Part shown: positions 1-7,398 of the stretch, in pieces
Numbering within the stretch: the first letter of the stretch is position 1
Layout: each line of letters starts with the position of its first letter
Assembly: GCA_002440745.1 (NCBI GenBank)
Contig: DJVB01000050.1
Span: 1-64,000 of the forward strand
Direction of reading: 5' to 3'
From: Bacteroidales bacterium UBA6267
GTDB taxonomy: Bacteria > Bacteroidota > Bacteroidia > Bacteroidales > UBA1556
Length of the DNA: 64,000 bases
Translations under genes and position numbers: made by a program
The notes under the pieces: model-generated
What the model was told of the DNA's origin: nothing
The model's input: the letters and a program-made list of their open reading frames with translations, nothing else
Databases searched by the model: none

Positions 1-3000
1 ATTACGGAACAGATCAAAATACGGTACAGACGTTTAAGTCATATTCCGGAAATAGAATAAAGTTCAGTTTCACCATGTTTAGCTTAGGCGATTACGATTA
101 TCTGGAAATCTTTGACGGACCTACTACCGCTTATCCACGAATTGACGCTTATTACTCCTCAAGTTCCCCCGGAATAGTGGAATCATCCGGCGATGCCCTC
201 ACTTTCAGATTTTACTCTAACACGACTTCCTACACAGTTGGCGCCGGTTGGGAAGCACAGATTTCCTGCACCACACCTGTTCTGCCGATCGTAAATATGA
301 ATAATGCTACCGATACCGTAAATGGCAGTTTAGTGTTCTACGACCACGAAGGAGCGAATGCAAACTACGCTTCCTATTCCAACTATGTGCACCGTTTCGT
401 GGCAAATTCATCCCAATATCTTTCTGTCGAAATCAATATGGATGCCGTTGGAATTAGCTCCGGTGACACAGTTTTTATCTTTGATGGAGAAAACACAAAT
501 AGTCAACCAATTGGAGTTTTTATTGGAGGTTCCATAATTGAAAATTTTGTAAGTTCAAGCAACAAAATCACTTTTAAATTCACATCCAATAACACCTCTG
601 AGTCAAGAGGATGGCAGATTTTTATATCAGAAACAAACCAACCATCAAGTCCAATAGTTTATAAAATGAGCTCGGGAATCCGTTATAGCTGTGATGGAAT
701 TTTTCAAGACCATGCCGGTGGAGGAAGTTATGGGAATGATGTAGATCAAGTACAAACCTTTATAGCTCGATCCGGTCAAAGATTGGTTGTCACGTTCAAT
801 AGTTTTCATACTGCACATTCTTATGATTATTTAAAGATTTACAATGGCTTAAATACCTCAGCACCACTCATTGGTACCTATTCAGGAGGCAGTAATCCAG
901 GAACAATTACCGCAGCAGACAGCGCCCTAACTTTCCTCTTTCATAGCAATTACACTTCAACATCCTCAGGCTGGAATGCCCAGTTCAACTGCATAAATAT
1001 TGATCCTCCTGCCATTTTAAATCAACCGGTAAGCTTACAAGTTTGTCCGGGCGATTCTGCTGTATTTGAAGTCTTAGCTTCTGGTGGCGACACAATTGAA
1101 TTTCAGTGGAAGAAAAATGGTCAAATTATTTCAGGAGCAAACAGCAACACATTGATTATCAATTCCGCTAATCTTAGTTCAACAGGAAATTATTATTGCG
1201 TAGTTACGAATCCTTACGGCCAGGACAGTAGCAATATCGCCACTTTATCACTCCACAGTTTACCAACCCTTACCATAAACTTGGATGAAGAATGTTATTC
1301 CAACACAATTATTAACCTCACAGGCGCAACTCCAGCAGGAGGAACATATTTTGGAAATTATATTACAAATAATCAATTTAATATCGGGCAAGCCGGCGTT
1401 GGAAATCATTATATTGAGTATGAATACACTACCTCTAATGGCTGCACTTCAACCATTTCGGACACTTTAATCATAAATCCTTTGCCAACTGTAAGCTTTT
1501 CGACCTTACCAGATTTATGTGATAATGCAGCTCCGATAAGCCTTTCAGGAGGATTGCCAACGGGAGGCGTTTACTCCGGAAATGGAGTTAGTCAAGGAAT
1601 TTTCAATCCTAGCACTGCCGGAGGTGGAAGTCATACTATCTATTACAGTTTTACTGATGTTAATGGTTGTTCGGCAACAGCCCAAACCTCGCAAACAGTT
1701 TTAGCTTCGCCAACGGCAAGTCTTAGCTTACCATCGCAACTTTGCATAAATGGAACTAATCTCAATTTAAGTGGAGGTTTGCCATCAGGAGGTAATTATT
1801 TTGGAAACGGAGTTGTCAATAACATCCTCCATCCAACCAACGCGGGCATTGGAAATCACACGGTTAGCTATATTTTTCAAGCGGCTAACGGATGTTGGGA
1901 TACGGCTTACGCACAAATAAATGTGGTGGATAGTCCAACTGTGAGTTTCGGTATAAATCAGAGCTATTGTGTCGATGCAGGGCAAATTGTATTAAACGGA
2001 GGATTTCCTACAGGAGGAAATTTTTCAGGAAGCTTTGTTGTGGATTCTTTGTTCAACACAACTCAAGCCGGAGTGGGTTCGCATCTAATTAACTACTCAG
2101 TAACTAACGTAAATGGCTGCACTTCAACCGTTTCGGATACTTTAATCATCAATCCTTTGCCAACTGTAAGCTTTTCGACCCTATCAGATTTATGTGATAA
2201 TGCAGCTCCTATAAGCCTCTCAGGAGGCTTGCCAACGGGAGGCGTTTACTCCGGAAATGGAGTTAGTCAAGGAATTTTCAATCCTAGCATTGCCGGAGGT
2301 GGAAGTCATACTATTTATTATAGCTTTACTGATGTTAATGGTTGTTCGGCAACAGCCCAAACCTCGCAAACAGTTTTAGCTTCGCCAACGGCAAGTCTTA
2401 GCTTACCATCGCAACTTTGCATAAATGGAACTAATCTCAATTTAAGTGGAGGTTTGCCATCAGGAGGTAATTATTTTGGAAATGGAGTTGTCAATAACAT
2501 CCTCCATCCAACCAACGCGGGCATTGGAAATCACACGGTTAGCTATATTTTTCAAGCAGCTAACGGTTGTTGGGATACGGCTTACGCACAAATAAATGTG
2601 GTGGATAGTCCAACTGTGAGTTTCGGTATAAATCAGAGCTATTGTGTCGATGCAGGGCAAATTGTATTAAACGGAGGATTTCCTACAGGAGGAAATTTTT
2701 CAGGAAGCTTTGTTGTGGATTCTTTGTTCAACACAACTCAAGCCGGAGTGGGTTCACATCTAATTAACTACTCAGTAACCAACGTAAATGGCTGCACTTC
2801 AACCGTTTCGGATACTTTAATTATCAATCCTTTGCCTACTGTAAGCTTTTCGACCCTATCAGATTTATGTGATAATGCAGCTCCAATAAGCCTTTCAGGA
2901 GGATTGCCAACGGGAGGCGTTTACTCCGGAAATGGAGTTAGTCAAGGAATTTTCAATCCTAGCACTGCCGGAGGCGGAAGTCATACTATCTATTATAGCT

Positions 3001-3767
3001 TTACTGATGTTAATGGTTGTTCGGCAATTGACAGCGCGTTTTTATCTGTTTATCAGACTATTATACCTCATATTGACAGTATTGGAGATTTTTGTTTGAA
3101 TGCCATAAATCATAATTTAGTAGCCCAACCAGGTGGAGGAATTTGGACAGGAAATGGTGTTTCAGGGCAAGGTTTTAGTCCTGGTCTTGCCGGTGTTGGA
3201 ATGCATACTTTATTTTATAGCTACACTGATTCAAATTCGTGCATAACCGGAGACAGCATTATAACTCAGGTATTTGGTTTGCCAAGCATATTTATTGGAA
3301 ATGATACAACAATCAAAATGAGCCATTCTTTAACCTTGTCACCCTTAGGAAATTACACCAATATTATTTGGAACAATGGATTTACAAGTCCTTCAATTTT
3401 GATAAATGGAGATTCATTAGGGCTCGGCATGCATAGTTTATGGGCAATTGGCACAGATTCTAATAATTGCTCAAATTCTGACACTATTATAATTGGGATA
3501 TTGGATGATACCGGAATCGAAATGAGCTATAACTCTGATATTAAAGTATATCCAAATCCGGTTGATCATATAATCAATTTAGATTTCAGCCGGCCATTCA
3601 CAGGTATTTTACAGATTTATAATCTCCGCGGAAAAATCTTGTATGCTACCTCCATAAATAACTCAATTTCAACGAAGATAAATATTGAGCATTTACCTTC
3701 AGGGATTTATATGATGCGATTAACGGATAAAGATAAACGATACGATTTGAAAATTATCAAGAAATAA
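1..3767 (+). CDS. Giant secreted CUB/Ig-like/75-aa-repeat protein with T9SS sorting domain, 5' partial
   Basis: The reading frame is open from the first bases of the window, so the N-terminus lies outside; the ATG at 75 is internal. From N to C it shows a partial CUB domain, two more CUB-like domains (motifs such as DYLEIFDG and DYLKIYNG, to about base 1000), an Ig-like domain with the paired cysteines and WKKNG (about 1015-1255), nine repeats of about 75 residues (about 1258-3275) each carrying GG..(S/T)GG..(F/S)GN and an NGC motif, and a C-terminal type A sorting domain starting at KVYPNPV (about 3545-3765). Family knowledge: such proteins cross the outer membrane by the type IX system and end up on the cell surface or in the medium. 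Inference: a surface adhesin or gliding/matrix component; no catalytic domain is visible. Repeats 2-8 contain an almost exact 675-bp duplication described separately. Confidence 0.9.
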   Translation, partial: YGTDQNTVQTFKSYSGNRIKFSFTMFSLGDYDYLEIFDGPTTAYPRIDAYYSSSSPGIVESSGDALTFRFYSNTTSYTVGAGWEAQISCTTPVLPIVNMNNATDTVNGSLVFYDHEGANANYASYSNYVHRFVANSSQYLSVEINMDAVGISSGDTVFIFDGENTNSQPIGVFIGGSIIENFVSSSNKITFKFTSNNTSESRGWQIFISETNQPSSPIVYKMSSGIRYSCDGIFQDHAGGGSYGNDVDQVQTFIARSGQRLVVTFNSFHTAHSYDYLKIYNGLNTSAPLIGTYSGGSNPGTITAADSALTFLFHSNYTSTSSGWNAQFNCINIDPPAILNQPVSLQVCPGDSAVFEVLASGGDTIEFQWKKNGQIISGANSNTLIINSANLSSTGNYYCVVTNPYGQDSSNIATLSLHSLPTLTINLDEECYSNTIINLTGATPAGGTYFGNYITNNQFNIGQAGVGNHYIEYEYTTSNGCTSTISDTLIINPLPTVSFSTLPDLCDNAAPISLSGGLPTGGVYSGNGVSQGIFNPSTAGGGSHTIYYSFTDVNGCSATAQTSQTVLASPTASLSLPSQLCINGTNLNLSGGLPSGGNYFGNGVVNNILHPTNAGIGNHTVSYIFQAANGCWDTAYAQINVVDSPTVSFGINQSYCVDAGQIVLNGGFPTGGNFSGSFVVDSLFNTTQAGVGSHLINYSVTNVNGCTSTVSDTLIINPLPTVSFSTLSDLCDNAAPISLSGGLPTGGVYSGNGVSQGIFNPSIAGGGSHTIYYSFTDVNGCSATAQTSQTVLASPTASLSLPSQLCINGTNLNLSGGLPSGGNYFGNGVVNNILHPTNAGIGNHTVSYIFQAANGCWDTAYAQINVVDSPTVSFGINQSYCVDAGQIVLNGGFPTGGNFSGSFVVDSLFNTTQAGVGSHLINYSVTNVNGCTSTVSDTLIINPLPTVSFSTLSDLCDNAAPISLSGGLPTGGVYSGNGVSQGIFNPSTAGGGSHTIYYSFTDVNGCSAIDSAFLSVYQTIIPHIDSIGDFCLNAINHNLVAQPGGGIWTGNGVSGQGFSPGLAGVGMHTLFYSYTDSNSCITGDSIITQVFGLPSIFIGNDTTIKMSHSLTLSPLGNYTNIIWNNGFTSPSILINGDSLGLGMHSLWAIGTDSNNCSNSDTIIIGILDDTGIEMSYNSDIKVYPNPVDHIINLDFSRPFTGILQIYNLRGKILYATSINNSISTKINIEHLPSGIYMMRLTDKDKRYDLKIIKK
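1478..3027 (+). repeat. 675-bp in-frame tandem repeat, about 2.3 copies
   Basis: The same sequence begins at about 1478, 2153 and 2828, a constant period of 675 bp (225 codons). Copies one and two are full length and differ at only a few scattered bases; the third stops matching after the codons for NGCSA at about 3027. Each unit encodes three different 75-residue repeats (A, B, C), so the protein reads A-B-C-A-B-C-A, flanked by one diverged repeat on each side. The period is a multiple of three and the frame is kept. Confidence 0.95.
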
Positions 3768-3773
3768 AACAAA

Positions 3774-3810
3774 GAAAGGAGGCTGAACTAACGATCAGCC
3801 TCCTTTCCTT
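3774..3810. terminator. Bidirectional intrinsic terminator
   Basis: A perfect 13-bp stem (3774-3786 with 3795-3807), an 8-nt loop, then TT-rich sequence to the right and A-rich sequence to the left. It lies between two convergent genes and can serve both. Confidence 0.85.
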
Positions 3811-3848
3811 TATAAACTCTAATAATTGGATTAATAATCCAGACGATA

Positions 3849-4238
3849 CTAGAATTCTAAGCCTTTACGCATCTCCTCGGCTCTTTCTCTGTAACGGTTA
3901 AGTTGTTCTTTTTCAGGATCAATACCTTTAGGACGAGCTTTTGTACTTTTGTTGTACTCATCATGACGGAAGAGCATGAACTGACAAATACGTTTATAAG
4001 CCTCACGTTGGTCAAAAGCAGGGAACTGCTTTAATTCTTTAACGACCTTATCAGTAAAACCGTCTTTATCAGCTTCCCAAATTTGCAAGACTTCTTTTCG
4101 TTCACGACCAGACATGTTAAAATCGTGATCGAACACTTTATCAACCCATTTTCTTTCTTTACGATCTACCTCTCCATCAACTCCGGCGATTGCAATCATA
4201 CCGGCATAAATAATCTGTTTGTAGTTAAATTCTGCCAT
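3849..4238 (-). CDS. TerB-like small protein
   Basis: 129 residues if translation starts at the ATG at 4238 (MAEFNYKQ...). The frame is open to 4307, but that extension is a hydrophobic stretch without homology-like character. The N-terminal helix reads AMIAIAGVDGEV-DRKERKWVDKVF-like, with acidic DGEVDRKE resembling the conserved helix of the tellurite-resistance TerB/DjlA-type helical fold; the C-terminus is strongly charged. TerB-fold proteins bind metal and act in stress or membrane-associated complexes, but no ter operon is nearby. It stands alone, convergent with the giant protein gene and divergent from the outer-membrane protein gene. Function is not assignable beyond the fold, and the fold call is by motif only. 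Confidence 0.7.
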   Translation of the reverse strand: MAEFNYKQIIYAGMIAIAGVDGEVDRKERKWVDKVFDHDFNMSGRERKEVLQIWEADKDGFTDKVVKELKQFPAFDQREAYKRICQFMLFRHDEYNKSTKARPKGIDPEKEQLNRYRERAEEMRKGLEF

Positions 4239-4358
4239 AGTTATTTGTTTTAATGGTTTTCCTATTCTGACGAATGGTAAAAGTACTAAGAAAAACAATA
4301 TTGTCAAGTATTAATTTTAATTTGATAATATTTTTTTTAGACACGGCTTTAAATGACC

Positions 4359-4366
4359 TATTTTTG
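4359..4366 (+). promoter_or_regulatory. -7 element TATTTTTG
   Basis: Matches the Bacteroidota TAnnTTTG consensus, 23 bp upstream of the ATG at 4390. Confidence 0.55.
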
Positions 4367-4389
4367 TGCAAATAACAAGGCAATAAATA

Positions 4390-5106
4390 ATGTTTAGAAA
4401 TGTAATTCTGTTAATTCTTTTGATATTTGTTAGCGAAAGTTTGCTTTCACAAAGGAAAAATAGTTACGGACAAAATATAAGAATGTATAAAACCGACCGT
4501 GTTTTATTGGCAATTAACTATTTACATTGGCAAGAATTACCGGCGCAAATTGATTTAGAAAACATCAACAGAGGCTTTTATTTAGGATATTTTATTGACA
4601 ACCCGATTGGAGGCAGCAGGATTAGTCTCGCGTTTGGTCTTTCGTTATCAACAGTAAATCTATATTCGGATGCAATTCCAACTTCCATAATTGATAGTTC
4701 GTGCACAGGAGCTGATTTTATTAAAATCAAAGATATTTGCCAACTGTCGGATGACTATAAAAGCAATAAAATGGCTTTCACTTATGCAGGAATTCCGGTT
4801 GAATTACGATTAAGATTTGGGAAAAGCGAATCTTTTAAGATTGCATTTGGTTTTGAAGCAGGAATATTAGCTACAAGCTACGTTAAATATAAAGGCCCTG
4901 ATTTTTATCTGAAAAACAATGATGAGATTAAGATAAAATACTTCAATATCAAACATAGTACAAGCTTCAGATACGGTCCAAGTTTCAGAATTGGCTATAA
5001 TCGTTTTACCTTTAGAGCCTTTTATCCTTTAACAAAAACATTTGAAGAGGGAAGTGGAAAAAACGCATTTCCCATAGAAATTGGATTAAGTTTAATGGTT
5101 TTTTAA
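4390..5106 (+). CDS. Outer-membrane beta-barrel protein (porin-like)
   Basis: 238 residues with a signal peptide (hydrophobic residues 5-15, then a likely cleavage after SLLSQ). The rest alternates polar and hydrophobic residues in short strands rich in Tyr/Phe and Gly, and the protein ends in Phe (LSLMVF), the typical last residue of an outer-membrane barrel. This suggests an eight-to-ten-stranded barrel of the small OMP_b-brl type found throughout Bacteroidota. No catalytic motif is seen. It has its own promoter-like element upstream and converges, 8 bp apart, on the DNRLRE gene. Substrate or role unknown. Confidence 0.7.
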   Translation: MFRNVILLILLIFVSESLLSQRKNSYGQNIRMYKTDRVLLAINYLHWQELPAQIDLENINRGFYLGYFIDNPIGGSRISLAFGLSLSTVNLYSDAIPTSIIDSSCTGADFIKIKDICQLSDDYKSNKMAFTYAGIPVELRLRFGKSESFKIAFGFEAGILATSYVKYKGPDFYLKNNDEIKIKYFNIKHSTSFRYGPSFRIGYNRFTFRAFYPLTKTFEEGSGKNAFPIEIGLSLMVF

Positions 5107-5114
5107 CGATGACC

Positions 5115-6038
5115 TTATAAAACTAATAATTTTTTTCTCAAAACAACACCATCGTCATTTCGCAGAGCAACAATGTATGTTCCAGGGCTTAAATTACTTA
5201 TATTCAGAGTGTTATTATTAGTTCCAAGATTTTCATTTTGAAGTACAATTTCTCCTAAAACCGAGAAAACCTGAGCAGAAAAATTACCCGAAGAATTTCC
5301 AAAATCAAAACAAAGCAGGTCAGAAGCAGGATTAGGAAATATTTTTATATCGGCGAGTTCAACACTATTTTGTTTTATTGAAAGAGGTCCTGTAAGGCAA
5401 ATTTCCAACTTTGGACGAAGAGAATCAGTCGGGTGATCGGAGGAGCTAAAAACTAACTTCCGGTAATATTGCTCATCAACCAAGCGAAATAAAAAACCTT
5501 GAGGACCAAGCGGATTATCAAGATCATCCTTAACTAACTGTGTTACATCAATATCAATAAAATTTTGAGTAGCACTTACTGAAGGATTTAATAACACTGC
5601 ATTTTGAGTAGTGGTAGCAGGTTGATTCACATAAGTGACTGTGTTTTCGTCCCAAGATGAAATTATCCTTTGCAAGGTTGAAGAATTCATTCCCGTGAGT
5701 GAAGAGTGAGTTCCATCCAGACTAGTTGGATTAAAATATAGCGATAGTCGAGCAGATACTACCTGAGATGAAGATTGGATTGGATAGAGGTTGAATTTGA
5801 TGAGAGAACGGATATTGGATGGATAACCCTGACGAGTCCATGCGGTGGCGCAAAAATCTTCAGATTGACCACCGTTCAAAGTATCATATCCAAACTGGGT
5901 GTTTGAATAAATTTGAGCATCGATACCAGCTTCAGCATCAGGTTGAAATATAATACAACTATCATTAATTGCATTAAATTGAGATTTGGCAATATATGCC
6001 CCAAACAAAGCTAAACAAATGAACACTAAACTTTTCAT
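5115..6038 (-). CDS. DNRLRE domain secreted protein with T9SS type A sorting domain
   Basis: 307 residues. Residues 1-19 form a signal peptide (FICLALFGAYIAKSQ). Residues about 30-215 match the DNRLRE pattern: a run beginning DAQIYSNTQFGYDTLNGG, then RSLIKFNL, SARLSLYF, SSWDENTVTY, IDIDVTQLV and a terminal PKLEICL. DNRLRE domains are beta-sandwich modules of secreted and wall-attached proteins. Residues about 230-307 are a sorting domain beginning IKIFPNPASD and ending KKLLVL, so the protein is a predicted T9SS cargo. No enzymatic domain is present. It is convergent with the upstream barrel gene. Confidence 0.85.
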   Translation of the reverse strand: MKSLVFICLALFGAYIAKSQFNAINDSCIIFQPDAEAGIDAQIYSNTQFGYDTLNGGQSEDFCATAWTRQGYPSNIRSLIKFNLYPIQSSSQVVSARLSLYFNPTSLDGTHSSLTGMNSSTLQRIISSWDENTVTYVNQPATTTQNAVLLNPSVSATQNFIDIDVTQLVKDDLDNPLGPQGFLFRLVDEQYYRKLVFSSSDHPTDSLRPKLEICLTGPLSIKQNSVELADIKIFPNPASDLLCFDFGNSSGNFSAQVFSVLGEIVLQNENLGTNNNTLNISNLSPGTYIVALRNDDGVVLRKKLLVL

Positions 6039-6073
6039 AATAAGCGATTAAAAAATAATTACGAAGATATTTA

Positions 6074-7369
6074 TTATTCCAATATTGAGGATAATAATTT
6101 TGTCAAATTTTTTCTTGAATACTTTCTAACTTCCAAAAGATTAAAATCGGGAAATTGTTTGTCAAAAAAATCTGAGATAATATTTTTAAATGTCTTATAA
6201 TCATAAAAATCAGCCATTCTACCGGCCTTAGTTGCTCTCAGGATTTGGTTTGCATCTCCATCTATATTTCCAATAGCAGCAATTGGTTTTCGAGCAGCAA
6301 GATACTCAAAAAACTTTCCTGTTAAAACGCCCTTTGAATTGGGTGTATTATTAAAAGGAAGGTATAAGATATCCGCTTTCTCAAGATAGCGTGAAACCTC
6401 ATTATGAGGAACATAAGAAACAATTTCGGTTTTATCTTTTAATCCAAATTTTTCAATATCCTCGATAACTACAAAATCGAGCTTACCAACAAATATAAGC
6501 TTAAGTTTATCATTAAAATCCTTTTTTTCAACGCACAAATCGCTAATTGATTTAAAAAACACCTGATGATTCCGGTCTTTATTAACGCTTCCAAGATGCA
6601 AAATAACAAATTGATCTTTTGTAATATCATTAGAATCTGTATGAGTAAAATCCTCATCATCAAAACCATTTGTAACGACATGAATATTTCTTCCTGAAAT
6701 CTTTTCAAATTCCTTTGCCATGGTTTGACCAATACAAATAACTTCATCAGCTAATTGTAACGTTCTCTTTTCTAATTTTTTATGAAGTCCATCCGCGAAA
6801 GAAGTCAACATGAGGTCTTTATAAAAATCAATATTAGTCCACGGATCTCTAAAATCTGCTATCCATCTGATTTTGTGACGTTTTTTCAATCCTAGCGCAA
6901 TGAGGTGCATACTATGAGGAGGACCTGTTGAAACTATAGTTTCTATTCCCTCAGAACGAATAATTTTGGATAAATATCTAATTGATGGACGCACCCAAAA
7001 AACACGTGCGTCAGGAATAAATAAATTACCACGAATCCAAATAGAAACTTTTTCTTTAAATGTTTTTTTACCGGAAGCATCTTCTGTTAAAAACCCAGCA
7101 TTGATTGCGCCTTTCTTACCTGTAAATTTTTTATAAAAACTATACGGCTCGAATATGGGTCGTCGTATAATTCGCAATTTCTCATCAACATCCCTCTCTA
7201 AAGAAGCATCTATGGCTGGGGCCTCTGGATTTAGAGGTGTGTAAATCACAGGCTCCCATCCAAATTCCGGCAAATACTTGGCAAATTTCAACCACCTTTG
7301 CACTCCTGCACCTCCACTTGGAGGCCAATAGTAGGTGATTATTAAAACCTTACGTTTTGAGTCCTTCAT
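6074..7369 (-). CDS. Glycosyltransferase family 4-type
   Basis: 431 residues with a GT-B fold layout. The N-terminal Rossmann domain starts VLIITYYWPPSGGAGVQR (residues 8-25), STGPPHSMH is at 147-155 and WIADFRDPW at 169-177. The C-terminal domain begins near ILHLGSVNKDR (256-266) and carries LTGKFFEYLAARKPI (349-363), the region that holds the nucleotide-sugar in GT4 enzymes. Family knowledge: retaining transfer of a sugar from NDP-sugar in polysaccharide or glycolipid assembly at the inner membrane. The gene runs leftward 29 bp after yfhO-like and may be cotranscribed with it. Donor and acceptor sugars cannot be read from sequence. Confidence 0.85.
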   Translation of the reverse strand: MKDSKRKVLIITYYWPPSGGAGVQRWLKFAKYLPEFGWEPVIYTPLNPEAPAIDASLERDVDEKLRIIRRPIFEPYSFYKKFTGKKGAINAGFLTEDASGKKTFKEKVSIWIRGNLFIPDARVFWVRPSIRYLSKIIRSEGIETIVSTGPPHSMHLIALGLKKRHKIRWIADFRDPWTNIDFYKDLMLTSFADGLHKKLEKRTLQLADEVICIGQTMAKEFEKISGRNIHVVTNGFDDEDFTHTDSNDITKDQFVILHLGSVNKDRNHQVFFKSISDLCVEKKDFNDKLKLIFVGKLDFVVIEDIEKFGLKDKTEIVSYVPHNEVSRYLEKADILYLPFNNTPNSKGVLTGKFFEYLAARKPIAAIGNIDGDANQILRATKAGRMADFYDYKTFKNIISDFFDKQFPDFNLLEVRKYSRKNLTKLLSSILE

Positions 7370-7398
7370 TTATTAGAGAGAATGACTTTAATATTAAA

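Noticed and set aside
1478..3027. Insertion sequence or CRISPR origin for the 675-bp repeats
   Set aside because: The repeats are contiguous, in frame and encode the protein's own domains; no transposase or inverted ends.
3849..4307. Longer 152-residue form of the TerB-like gene
   Set aside because: The first 23 residues are a hydrophobic extension without family character; ATG at 4238 gives a normal domain start.
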